A stretch of 64,000 nt of DNA from Culex pipiens pallens (Eukaryota; Arthropoda; Insecta; Diptera; Culicidae): contig NC_068937.1 of the NCBI RefSeq assembly GCF_016801865.2, positions 97,611,982 to 97,675,981 on the forward strand, given 5' to 3'. The notes beneath the pieces are model-generated. The model did not search any database. It saw only the letters and a list, made by a program, of their open reading frames with translations, and was not told the DNA's origin. This document shows positions 45,595 through 55,560 of this stretch, piece by piece; the first letter of the stretch is position 1; each line of letters starts with the position of its first letter. The position numbers and the translations under genes were made by a program.

Positions 45595-46117
45595 ATCAAA
45601 ATACCTTTCACATGAGAACAATTCTCTGAGATTTCAGTCATTTATTTTTTTTTGTATTTTTTAATCCATCTGAAACTTTTTTGGTGCCTTCGGTATGCCC
45701 AAAGAAGCCATTTTGCATCATTAGTTTGTCCATATAATTTTCCATACAAATTTGGCAGCTGTCCATACAAAAATGATATATGAAAAATTCAAAAATCTGT
45801 ATCTTTTGAAGGAATTTTTTGATCGATTTATTGCCATGCAAAAATTTAAAACCCGGAAAATTGATGTTTTCCAAGTCTCAGCATTCGTGAAATATTCCGA
45901 TTTTTTCGAAAACAATATTAAAAAAAATTAAATCAAGACTAACATTTAAAAAAAAATGAAAATATTGTTTTCGAAAAGATCGAAAAATTTCACGAATGTT
46001 TCATATTTTAACATTGAAAATTGGATCATTAGTTGCTGAGATATCGACATTAGAAAATGTGGGATGTCTGGGTTGGACTTAGAAAACATCAATTTTCCTG
46101 TTTTTAAACCTTTGCAT

Positions 46118-47952
46118 CGCCATCGTTCGACCAACCCTACAGCCGGTAACAACAAAGTTTTCGGTGCTCCACAGTTTTTCCGAAAATTACGTCGTAAATT
46201 CGAAGTGATTGTCCGCGAACATCTCCCCCGGGATGCCTAAACCCGGCCGGGGACGCGGGAACTCGAGTGTGGCCTCGAGGCAGTCCCGAAGCACTTCAAC
46301 TGGCCGAGTGAAAAAAGGTGCCAAGACGAACAACGCCGCCATTCTAACCTCACCAGCGGGCCAAGATGGAATCAACTCTAATCTGCTCCATGCCAACACC
46401 AACATCCGTCCAATTGTACCGGTACGTAGCCCCGTTCGTACGAGAGGCATGTTGAGCAAAAGTGGCCAGAAGAACCAGGTTCCTTCCGGCAGTAATTCTG
46501 GAACGCAGCAGCAGCAGCAATCCACAACTGTAAACATCCCTACGAGAAACACGTACACTCCGCTCAGTGACGAAGAACAAGAGGAAGATGACAATGACGA
46601 CATCAGCATCAGCAGCGTTGATGACGGTGACGACGACGACGACGGCTCAACAAGCAAGTCGAAGAAACGGAGCGGCGCTACTACTACGGCGGCGAAGGAA
46701 AAAAGACCTCCGCCGATATTCGTCATCGACACAATAGCCGACAGCGTGGACGAGCTATTGGAAGGGCAAGAATACAGCTTGAAGATTGGTAAGACTGCAG
46801 TGCAGGTCATTACTTTGAGCAAGAAGAATTTCGATAAAGTGCAAATGGTCCTGAAATTGCACAATGTGAAATTTTATACGTTTGACCTTGCTCAAAATGT
46901 TCCTGTAAAAATCGTTTTGCAAGGCTATCAAGATCGACCAATTGAAGATCTGACCCAACACCTTGCTGACGTTGGTGTGCATCCGCGAGACATCAAAGTG
47001 CTCTCGCGTACGACTACGGTTACAGGTACTCATGTGTTGTACCTGTTGTACTTTGATCGTGGTGCTGTAAAAATTCAGGACCTCCGACGGAACAAGACTC
47101 TGGACGGATTCTGGGTTACCTGGAGATTCTACTCCAAGAATCCGGCAGATACAGCACAATGTCATCGTTGCCAGCGCTTTGGCCACGGTTCTCGCCACTG
47201 TAACCTGCCACCAAAGTGTGTGAAGTGCGGTGAAGAACACTTTACCGAGAGGTGTACTTTGCCCCGCAAGACGAGCTTGGGCGATAACGACAACGCTCAA
47301 AAACATAAGTCCCTTGTGAAGTGCGCCAACTGCCAAGGTAACCACACGGCAAACTATCGTGGGTGTGCCGCAAGGAAAAACTACATCGAGGAGCAAGAGA
47401 AAAAGAAGCAGAAATCTGCTGCATCGAAGCAACCTCTGCAGTCTACGAGAGCTACGCCTGTACCTAAACCAACGGTTCCACCAGGGTGGGGCCGCTCGTA
47501 CGCAAGTGTGACTGCTGCTGGGAGTGGCACTGCTGCAGAACAAGATGCCGTCACCGGCGAAAATCTATTCACCTTGCCAGAGTTCTTCTCCCTGGCTGGT
47601 GAGATGATGACCCGCTTTCGAACCTGCCGGAACAAGGCGGAACAATTCCTGGCTCTTAGCGAGCTAATGATGAAATACATCTACCACCCGTGAGCTGCAT
47701 TCGACGTCAAAAGACATCAATCACCTGTGATCTAGTTTTTAAGTTTTCCTTTTTCTATCCCCCTTTCTATAACAATTCTAGTAGGTTTTTTTGTTGAAAT
47801 TTTTCCTGCTCTGGATTAATCCCTTTTGCTAGTTCTAATAGTATCACTAAGTGTAAATTTTGAATTCATAGCTGAAAGGAACTCCAAAACTCTATTTAGG
47901 TATATAAGAAAAACAAATTGTTTATTGATAACTGAATGAATAAAAACTGAAT
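46118..47952 (+). mobile_element. jockey-like non-LTR element with ORF1 but no ORF2, 12-bp TSD
   Basis: The flanks AAACCTTTGCAT (46106-46117) and AAACCTTTGCAT (47953-47964) are exact duplicates. Inside are a 5' UTR of about 115 bp, an intact gag ORF (46233-47693), and then about 260 bp of 3' sequence ending ATAAAAACTGAATAAA. No reverse transcriptase is present. The 3' segment GCTGAAAGGAACTCCAAAAC recurs at 49262 in a short LINE tail. Length about 1.84 kb, far shorter than a full jockey element (about 5 kb). Confidence 0.88.
46233..47693 (+). CDS. retrotransposon ORF1 (gag-like, CCHC zinc knuckles), jockey group
   Basis: 486 codons from the first ATG (46233); the in-frame reading upstream would need a TTG. 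N-terminus basic and Ser/Thr-rich with a poly-Gln stretch; an acidic run (about residues 115-145) precedes a basic KSKKRS patch. About residues 195-310 form an RRM-like gag domain ending in FWVTWRFYSKNPADTAQC. Three zinc knuckles follow: CHRCQRFGHGSRHC, CVKCGEEHFTERC and CANCQGNHTANYRGC. This is the arrangement of jockey-group ORF1, which binds element RNA and takes it to the nucleus. The frame is unbroken. A stop at 47691-47693 is followed directly by a 3' UTR. Confidence 0.88.
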   Translation: MPKPGRGRGNSSVASRQSRSTSTGRVKKGAKTNNAAILTSPAGQDGINSNLLHANTNIRPIVPVRSPVRTRGMLSKSGQKNQVPSGSNSGTQQQQQSTTVNIPTRNTYTPLSDEEQEEDDNDDISISSVDDGDDDDDGSTSKSKKRSGATTTAAKEKRPPPIFVIDTIADSVDELLEGQEYSLKIGKTAVQVITLSKKNFDKVQMVLKLHNVKFYTFDLAQNVPVKIVLQGYQDRPIEDLTQHLADVGVHPRDIKVLSRTTTVTGTHVLYLLYFDRGAVKIQDLRRNKTLDGFWVTWRFYSKNPADTAQCHRCQRFGHGSRHCNLPPKCVKCGEEHFTERCTLPRKTSLGDNDNAQKHKSLVKCANCQGNHTANYRGCAARKNYIEEQEKKKQKSAASKQPLQSTRATPVPKPTVPPGWGRSYASVTAAGSGTAAEQDAVTGENLFTLPEFFSLAGEMMTRFRTCRNKAEQFLALSELMMKYIYHP

Positions 47953-48529
47953 AAACCTTTGCATGGCAATATCTCAGCAACTAAGGGACGTATTAACAAA
48001 GTTCAAAAAAGCAAAATATAGAGAATTTTTTTTGCGACCAATATTTTGATTTTTTTTGAAAAAATCAGTATTGATTCAAAAAATCATAACTCGGTCAAAG
48101 ATTTTTTGCCCGTTCTGAAAATTTCTGAAAAGTTGGCATTTAGTGTCCCCTAAAACATATCAGAAAAAAAGTTAGTGTTTTTTGTAAATCATGTTTTAGG
48201 GACAAAAAGTGAAATAAAAATCACCAAAATTTTTTTTACCGTGTATCATTTTTTTCAGTGTAGTCCTTATCCATACCTACAACATTGCCGAAGACACCAA
48301 ATTGATCTAAAAATTCATTCAAAAGATACAGATTTTTGAATTGTCATAAATCAATTTTGTATGGACAGCTGCCAAATTTGTATGGAAAAGTATATGGACA
48401 AACTAATGAGGCAAAATGGCTTTTTTTGGGCATACCGAAGGCGCCATAAAAGTTTCAGCAGATTAAAAAATAGCAAAAATTAAAATTCAAGAAAAAGACC
48501 GATGTCGTAGAGAACTGCTCATGAGTCTA

Positions 48530-49040
48530 ATAAATCGAAGAACTGGCAACCCTGCCTCATGTTATGACCACTTCAGTGAAATTTATGTACTTTTCTGAAA
48601 CCGGATCTCACTTATCTGAGTGAAACCTCATACAACCTATCGTTGGATACATTATCAAAAAACCTTCCAAACGAGGCTAAAAATCGAAGATCTAGGAACC
48701 CTGCCTCAATTTATGACCACTTGTACTATGTACATTTTTGAAGCTGGATCTCACTTATCTGTACAAAAATTACGCACATACATAGGTAATCAAAAGAACT
48801 TGCAATCGAGTCTTAAAGATCTAAATCTAAAAGAGCTGGCATCTCTCTCAATGCTTCTTGAGACTAGATCGTAATTGAAATTAGTTGGTTTCATACCTGA
48901 AACCTCTTTTTGTTTTCTGCTTACTTTGTTAACAAAAAAGAAAAAATAATCCAGAAGAAAATTATTTCCGGATCCGGAACGTGTGATCCATATTTGGTTA
49001 TGAGTGAGGAAGGCACCAACCACGTAGGTGGATTAGGTTA
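48530..49040. repeat. short tandem-like duplication and end of repeat family with GGAAGGCACCAACCAC
   Basis: 48533-48615 and 48683-48760 are related: ACCCTGCCTCATGTTATGAC / ACCCTGCCTCAATTTATGAC, then GGATCTCACTTATCTG in both, a spacing of about 145 bp. The block ends GTGAGGAAGGCACCAACCAC then GTAGGTGG near 49035, the inverse of the end seen at 26712. Confidence 0.65.
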
Positions 49041-49059
49041 GTTTTTTTTTATGTTCCTA

Positions 49060-49249
49060 TTTATTCCGAATAATCCTTACCTATACCTACAACTTTGCCG
49101 AAGACACACGAATGATTGGAATATTTAGATAATTTTTTTTCATGAACAACTGTAAAATTTGCATATGTTTTCTGTAAGTTTTTTGAAAACTTTTTCTTAC
49201 TCTAGTCTATTCCATAGTTATAGGTAATAATTTTTCGATTGAATTACGA
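49060..49249. other. intronic stretch with a small palindrome-family scrap
   Basis: TACCTACAACTTTGCCGAAG at about 49083 is the phrase shared by the long palindromes; nothing else aligned. Confidence 0.5.
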
Positions 49250-49350
49250 TGTAAAACACAGCTGAAAGGAACACCAAAACTCTGTTATGTACCTGAATGA
49301 ACTCATTGTAACTTGATTATTCACAAATAAAACCGAATTGAATTGAATTG
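49250..49350 (+). mobile_element. 3' tail of a jockey-type LINE, strongly 5'-truncated
   Basis: CACAGCTGAAAGGAACACCA then AAACTC matches the 3' end of the element at 46118-47952, followed by AATAAAACCGAATTGAATTG repeats, a typical LINE tail. Confidence 0.65.
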
Positions 49351-50783
49351 AAAAATTTGCATGTCACTTGTAAGAACAAACCAAACATTTGTTAAATGTT
49401 ATAAACTGAAAATAAAAATGTAATTCGTTTATGTTTAAATGTATTTTCATATTCTCCTTTACTTTGCTCAAAACACCAAGTCTACAATAAAATATTTTTG
49501 AATTTATTTTGTATTGTTGTAATGTGTATGAAGATTTGTATGGAGGAACGATTGATCGAAAATGGCTTATTTTTGGCTTTGCAGAAAGTACTCACAAATT
49601 TTCAGCCAAATAAAAAAAAAACTAAAAAAATGTTGCTTGTTCATGAAAAAAATACTACTACTGGATTTCATGTTTTGTTTCTAAACCCGGATAAAACATA
49701 ATTTATATTTTGTATAATTCTCCACCCTAATAGGAAGAATTTCACAACCACCAATACCACTCACATACCATTTCCAGGACAATCCGTACATCCGGAGACG
49801 AATTTTCACTCCACCTCCCCCTCCCCCCAAAAGCTCACAGGCGCGCTCTGCTAAATGTGCAAAGTCACGAAATCTCTGAACTGTGAAAATGACTTCTAGT
49901 CCGATCGTTTGTTTTCCTTGCGCGTTTTCAGTCGTCGTCGTCGTCTTTGGCGTTGTCTGCACCGAGATTTGGTATTATATTCCAAAAGACTCACATCGTG
50001 GGCCGTTCCTTTTACCGGCTGGCGAGAGAACATGGATAAGAGGGGTGTTCACATAGGTCGTGGCACACTGTTGAACGAGTTTTCTTAGGTGACAAATCTA
50101 CGCAAAAATGCTCTTTCTCAAATTATACTACGTAATTTGAAAAATTACGTCTTTTTTTTAAATAAGAAATTATTACGCTGGAAATATTCCAGTCTCAGCA
50201 GAATCATGCTGAATACAGCCCGAAGGAGCACAAAGTGCCCCAATCAACCTGCTGATAGAATCTTTTGGCAACATTTACAGCTCAATAGTGCAATCTAATC
50301 CAATATCCGGTTTGAATACACCGACCATGAGCAGTTCAGCACTTCGGTGGCCCGAAAAGTTCCAAAATCTCTCGATGAGTCTTGGCAGCCTGCAATCACG
50401 CTCTATTTGCGAAACCCGTCGTCTCCTTGGCTAAACTCCCCGGGCACCGTTTTGGCCGAGGCCGACTCTGAAACAACGGCCACGTTCCTGCTAAAACTGG
50501 GCCGAGCTGATGCATCTGACTGGCAAAGTAAGGAGCCCCGGCGAGGAAATTACGGTTATGATTTATCCATGAGCTCCAGTTTCAGCTTGGCTCGTGCCGA
50601 CGTTCTCTAACTCGCTCTATTTGGGGAATATCCCTGTCACCAGGACGTAAATTTGGCTTCCCAATCCCAACTCGTACGAACGTACAAAGTGTGTAAATCA
50701 GCCAAGGATGCAAAGGAAGGCGAAAACGGTTGAGTTGATTTATAGGACCAAGATGCCGAATGTGTAAAGTTTAGCTTTAGTAT
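49351..50783. other. intronic stretch, AT-rich then single-copy
   Basis: 49351-49720 AT-rich. 49720-50780 is GC-balanced and repeat-poor. An 87-codon ORF (50347-50610) shows no domain and I do not call it. A GTCGTCGTCGTCGTC run is at about 49933. Confidence 0.4.
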
Positions 50784-50951
50784 GGGAGCGTTCTTTTATT
50801 ACGTAACGCAAAAAAAATGATTTTTAGACCCCCTCCCCCCCCCCTCGTAACAAAAATTCCATACAAATTTAAAAAAAAAATGTATGGAGCGTAACACGGC
50901 CTTCGACCCCCCCTCCCCCCCTACTGCGTTACGTAATAAAAGAACGCTCCC
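50784..50951. mobile_element. poly-C hairpin MITE, 168 bp, TSD TAT
   Basis: Ends GGGAGCGTTCTTTTATTACG and CGTAATAAAAGAACGCTCCC, with TAT directly outside both. The core CCATACAAAT...TATGGAGCGT and two C-rich tracts are shared with the 6-kb and 28-kb MITEs although the termini differ. Confidence 0.9.
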
Positions 50952-51389
50952 TATGTGGACTAGAGTGGTTCAAACTGTAATTTGCCACGTCCACTTTGGG
51001 AAGCTTGTACAGAATTCCAGCAAGTACAAAACATAATTGTTATGTATACTATGCCAAATTTAACCCAAGGAGTAAGCCTTCACTTATTGGATGATTATTT
51101 TTTTTCGCAACAATGGCTTATATGTTCGAAAAAGACAATTAGAGAAATGTACTAGACGTGGGGTGTTCGATTTTTTATCCAATCGAGTTTACAATTCGGA
51201 ATCGGACGGTAAAGGACCGCGAAAAGTCAAATTTGCGCCACTCTAATGTGGAACTGCTCAGTTTGTGGGTGTCAATTATGGAAGTGAGCTTGTCGCCGGT
51301 AATCGCATCTAATTGCTGTACAAAATTTATTCTGTCAAACTAAGATAAACGTTCGCGTGTAAAACATGTTATGAGAGAAATTATGCCTC
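50952..51389. other. intronic stretch, nothing recognised
   Basis: AT-rich; a 61-codon ORF (51158-51343) has no domain. Confidence 0.35.
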
Positions 51390-51580
51390 GGGAGAGTCAC
51401 CGGTCGGCAGTTGGACTCACAATCCAAAGGTCGTAAGTTCGAATCCCGGGGTAGATGAAAAAAAATAAAATCTAATCAAATTGTTTGCCCTCCAGCATTG
51501 CCTTGGTGTTCTCGATTGCGAGATTCCTACTCGAAACTAGGTGTCCAAAGGCTTGATTGTTGCGGCAATGGAGCACCGGA
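51390..51580. repeat. two SINE fragments in opposite orientation
   Basis: 51396-51462 is the second tRNA-like head of the dimeric SINE (GGTCGGCAGTTGGACTCACA, B-box AGTTCGAATCCCGGGG). 51495-51575 is the SINE body in inverse (GCATTGCCTTGGTGTTCTCG, then GATTGCGAGATTCCTACTCG). Confidence 0.75.
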
Positions 51581-52270
51581 TTCGAGAAGTAGAAATGACA
51601 GTTCTCCCATAAGGAATACTTGTAGAAAAAAACTGCTCGAATGGAAGTGCTCCATTGCATTGCAAACCCTGCAAACCACATTTCTGCTGAATGTATTCTG
51701 GGAAATAGAATGAGATTAACCCTCTACCGCCCAATTTTTTTTCGATTTTTTTTAATTTTCCCGTGTTAGGGAGGTCATTTTGAGCAACTTTTGTTCTACA
51801 AAAAACTATACTTCCCTAGTTTGATGTTTTTCTTGTTTCATTTTTAGTGTTTATATTTGCACATTTTTTACTCTGGAATGAAACCGTTAACATTTAAATT
51901 GTTTAAAAATGCTTAGAGGCATAGTCTAGGACAATTCAAAATTTACTGTATACTTATTTCTACATTAGTGAAAAACATAGCCACTTCCAACTCTAAAATT
52001 TTCTTAAATTTTAAGAGTTCTAATGCTTTTTAAAGATCGAAATCGTTTGAAAAATTGTTTATTGGCGAATTTTTAAGAACGAAGCCCACCGAAAGGCGGT
52101 GTTGGGTTATAGAGGGTTAACCTGATTTTTTGTCTCTGGCTAATTGCTAAAACAATCGGCGTCAATGTTTTGGAAAATTTGTTAGAATTGAAGAATTCAA
52201 TTAATGTTTTGAGCATTCATAATTCGTCGCCGTCGTGATAATTTGCCGTATGTGCATTTTGGGCCAAATT
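51581..52270. other. intronic stretch, nothing recognised
   Basis: AT-rich DNA between repeats; no ORF or terminus supported. AACCCTCTACCGCCCAA at 51719 and TTGGGTTATAGAGGGTTAA near 52105 form a loose inverted pair, possibly old element ends. Confidence 0.4.
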
Positions 52271-52274
52271 GAGT

Positions 52275-52645
52275 TAAGAACAGCTCACAATGCCTCACCT
52301 TTTGACCTTCACAGATCCCCAAAATTCGATTTCAATCCTGAGATATTCCATAAAAACCGAAAAAACTCCGTGCATTTTTGTCACTTTTCATATGAAAGAA
52401 GTTTCAATCTTCTCGTGCTATCTTGAGACAGCCTGAAAGTTTATGTAAGTGCGACAATTGGCCAAAGGGATTTCCGGTCAGAACACGTTTGACACAGATG
52501 CTCGACTACCGTGTTTGTTATTGTTTACATTTGGTGCTCTCGTTTTTGTTTATTCAAGGTCAAACATTAAAACGCGTTTTTCTCGGATCGTCAAAAAGCG
52601 TTGTACGACATGGTAGCACGACGGCGTTGAATTGTGGAATTGAAA
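52275..52645. repeat. dispersed repeat D (copy 2)
   Basis: Partner of 35345-35765; see that entry for the shared phrases. The copy is slightly shorter in its second half (ACGTTTGACACAGATGCTCG). Confidence 0.8.
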
Positions 52646-53067
52646 TTACAAAGTCATGATTGATTACAGAGATCCAAACGTAATAAAATCTAATCTAATT
52701 TAACACAAACGCAGCCAGTCCGATGAAAGCATGCTGGAAAGTCTTAAGGTTTGATTACGCCCCAAGCACTTTTCTTGCATGAATATTTAATAACTGCAGT
52801 ACATCTGAGACACTAGCGTGCCCAGCTCTTTGAGGAAGGTGGGGCAATAGCATGGACGTTTTGAAAAATACGTCATTTGTTGCTCCTCTGACCAAATTTA
52901 GAACAAATTTCTGAGGATGGTGGGGCAGTTTCCCGCATGTTGCCCCACCCTGTGCACGCTAGTGTTTACTATGCATTGTATGATAATTTACCTTTGTACC
53001 TAGCTCAAATTTCAACGATTTTATGAATAATAAAAAAATAATAAAATAATAAAAAAAAGGTACAGTA
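52646..53067. other. intronic stretch, nothing recognised
   Basis: AT-rich; GTGGGGCAATAGCATGG and GGTGGGGCAGTTTCCC at 52850-52930 are bounded by GCTAGTG/CACTAGC, possibly a small MITE (about 52812-52966). Confidence 0.4.
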
Positions 53068-54990
53068 GAGCAATTCTCTACCAAAACCGGAAATGGATTT
53101 TATTTGTATTTTTCGATTTGGCTCAAACTTTGTGGGGGCCTTCCCTATGACCAAATAAGCTATTTTGTGTCATTGGTTCACCCATAGAAGTCTCCATGCA
53201 ATTTTGGCAGCTGTCCATACAAAAATGGTATGTAAATATTCAAACAGCTGTAACTTTTGAGTGAATTTTCTGATCAATTTGGTGTCTTCGGCAAAGTTGT
53301 AGGTATTGTTGAGGACTTTTGAGAAAAAAATAGGTACACAGAAAAAAAAATTGCACATTTTTTAATCAACTTTTTTTTCACTAAAACTCAATTTCCCAAA
53401 ATTCCTTTTTTTTTGATTTTCGAGATTTTTTGATATGTTTTAGGGGACAAAAATCCGCAACTTTTGAGCTATAGAGAAACATGGTCAAAAAATCTGCCGC
53501 CGAGTTATGATTTTTTGAAAAAATAGTGATTTTTGGAAAAAAATCGAAGTTTCATGCAAAAACAAGTTTGACATTATTTTTTAATGCAAAATTGAATTTG
53601 CAATCGAAAAGTACTTTACAGATTTTTTGATAAAAAGCTCCGTTTTCAAGATATAGCCAACGAAAGTTTGATTTTAGCGAAATATTTGCAGTTTTTCGAT
53701 TTTTAAAAATAGTGACCATGAGTGACCATTTCTAAAAATATTTTTTTTGAAAAGTTCAGAAAATTTGCTATAAAATTGTCTAAGAGACATTGAAGATTGG
53801 ACATCGGGTTGCTGAGATAGAGCCGCTTTAAGAAAAAGAAACACGAAAATTGAAGTTTTCTAAATCTCACCAAAACAACCCACCATTTTCTAATGACGAT
53901 ATCTCAGCAACTAATGGTCCGATTTTCAATGTTAAAATATGAAACATTCGAGAAATTTTCCGATCTTTTCGAAAAAAAATGTTTGAAATTTTTTAAATCA
54001 AGACTAGCATTTTAAATGGGTATAATGTTCAATGTTTGGCCCTTTTAAAATGTTAGTCTTGGTTTAAAAATTTTCAAAATATTTTTTTCAAAAAGATCGG
54101 AAAATTTCACGAATGTTTTATATTTTAATATTGAAAATCGGACCATTAGTTGCTGAGATATAGTCATTAGAAAATGGTGGGTTGTTTTGGTGAGATTTAG
54201 AAAACTTCAATTTTCGTGTTTCTTTTTCTTAAGGCGGCTCTATCTCAGCAACCCGATGTCCAATCTTCAATTTTATAGCAAATTTTCTGAACTTTAAAAA
54301 AAAATATTTTTAGAAATTGTCACTCATGGTCACTATTTTAAAAAAAATCGATAAACTGCAAATATTTCGCTAAAATCAAACTTTCGGTGGCTATATCTTG
54401 AAAACGGAGCCCTTTATCAAAAAATCTGTAAAGTACTTTTCGATTGAAAATTCAATTTTGCATTAAAAAATAATGTCAAACTTGTTTTTGCATGAAACTT
54501 CGATTTTTTTTTTCCAAAAATCACTATTTTTTCAAAAAATCATAACTCGGCGGCAGATTTTTTGACCATGTTTCTCTATGGCTCAAAAGTTGCGGATTTT
54601 TGTCCCCTAAAACAAATCAAAAAATCTCGAAAATCAAAAAATACATATTTTGGGAAATTGAGTTTTAGTGAAAAAAAAGTTGATTAAAAAATGTGCAAAT
54701 TTTTTTTCCGTGTACCTATTTTTTTCTCAAAAGTCCTCAACAATACCTACAACTTTGCCGAAGACACCAAATTGATCAGAAAATTCACTCAAAAGTTACA
54801 GCTGTTTGAATATTTACATACCATTTTTGTATGGACAGCAGCCAAAATTGTATGGAGACTTGTATGGGTGAACCAATGACGCAAAATAGCTTATTTGGTC
54901 ATAGAGAAGGCCCCCACAAAGTTTGAGTCAAATAAAAAAATACAAAAAATAAAAGTGTTTGAAATTGGCCGATTTCGTAGAGAGTTGCTC
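53068..54990. mobile_element. long palindromic element, 1923 bp, TSD AGTA
   Basis: The most complete copy. The left end GAGCAATTCTCTACC and right end GTAGAGAGTTGCTC are inverted, with AGTA directly outside both (53064-53067 and 54991-54994). The two arms of about 950 bp mirror each other around 54025: a 62-codon ORF at 53358-53170 (-) and one at 54691-54879 (+) translate almost identically, and their coordinates sum to the same value. The centre reads GACTAGCATTTTAAATGGGT against its near-inverse. No transposase and no coding domain. Confidence 0.93.
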
Positions 54991-54994
54991 AGTA

Positions 54995-55328
54995 GAGAAG
55001 AGAGAATATACTTTTTAAATTAATTTTTGAAGAAATATTGAACTTTGAAGAAGGCAAAAGTGTAGAATTTTTGAACAAAGTTTTCACTAGATAGTAGGAT
55101 GTAACAAAAATGACTTTTTGGCGGGCATTCAGGGGTTTGTTCCGGTGGGCATACTGAGCCCAAATCCCAAATATGAGCTTGATTGGACGTAACAGGAGCT
55201 GGCGCTCCGCCCTTCAATTTTAAATAGGATTTGACCCGTAAAAAAGATTTTTTCAAAAATGTAAATTTTTGAGGCATTTTGGCCACGAATGCGTTTACCA
55301 AACACATCACTGGTCATCTTTGCGCATC
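54995..55328. other. intronic stretch, nothing recognised
   Basis: Plain AT-rich to mixed sequence preceding the small palindrome; contains AACAGGAGCTGGCGCTCCGC at 55190. Confidence 0.35.
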
Positions 55329-55560
55329 TTTTGGTATATATAACATTGAAGTTTGGAGCATCCTGGAGCTCGGTACAGACCATCAAAGTTTGACATTTTT
55401 TCGAAAAATCGGTCCCAGCAAAATCAAATGGCGTCTCGGGCGTCGCGAGGTGCGACGCATATCTTTTTTCCCGGGGCCGATTTTTCGAATAAATGCCAAA
55501 CTTTGATGGTCTGTACCGAGCTCCAGGTTGCCCCAACTTCAATGTTATATATACCAAAAG
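55329..55560. repeat. 232-bp palindrome
   Basis: CTTTTGGTATATATAACATT, then GAAGTTTGGAGCATCC and TGGAGCTCGGTACAGACCAT, is mirrored around 55445 with a few mismatches; arms about 87 bp. The loop is GC-rich (GGCGTCTCGGGCGTCGCGAG). Confidence 0.85.

Larger units (their letters stand above)
45616..48520. mobile_element. long palindromic element split by a jockey-like insertion, TSD ATGA
   Basis: Left end GAACAATTCTCTGAG, right end GTAGAGAACTGCTC, with ATGA directly outside both (45612-45615 and 48521-48524). The copy is interrupted at 46118 by the ORF1-bearing element; removing that insert and one 12-bp duplication restores the TTTGCATGGCAATATCTCAG context seen uninterrupted at 24103. The left arm has an internal deletion near 45830. 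Confidence 0.85.

Noticed and set aside
50347..50610. 87-codon ORF in a GC-balanced island
   Set aside because: No domain, no splice context and no codon-bias argument; could be an unrecognised exon but unsupported.
53170..54879. Mirrored 62-codon ORFs as real genes
   Set aside because: They lie in palindrome arms, contain no domain and recur as fragments with stops in other copies.
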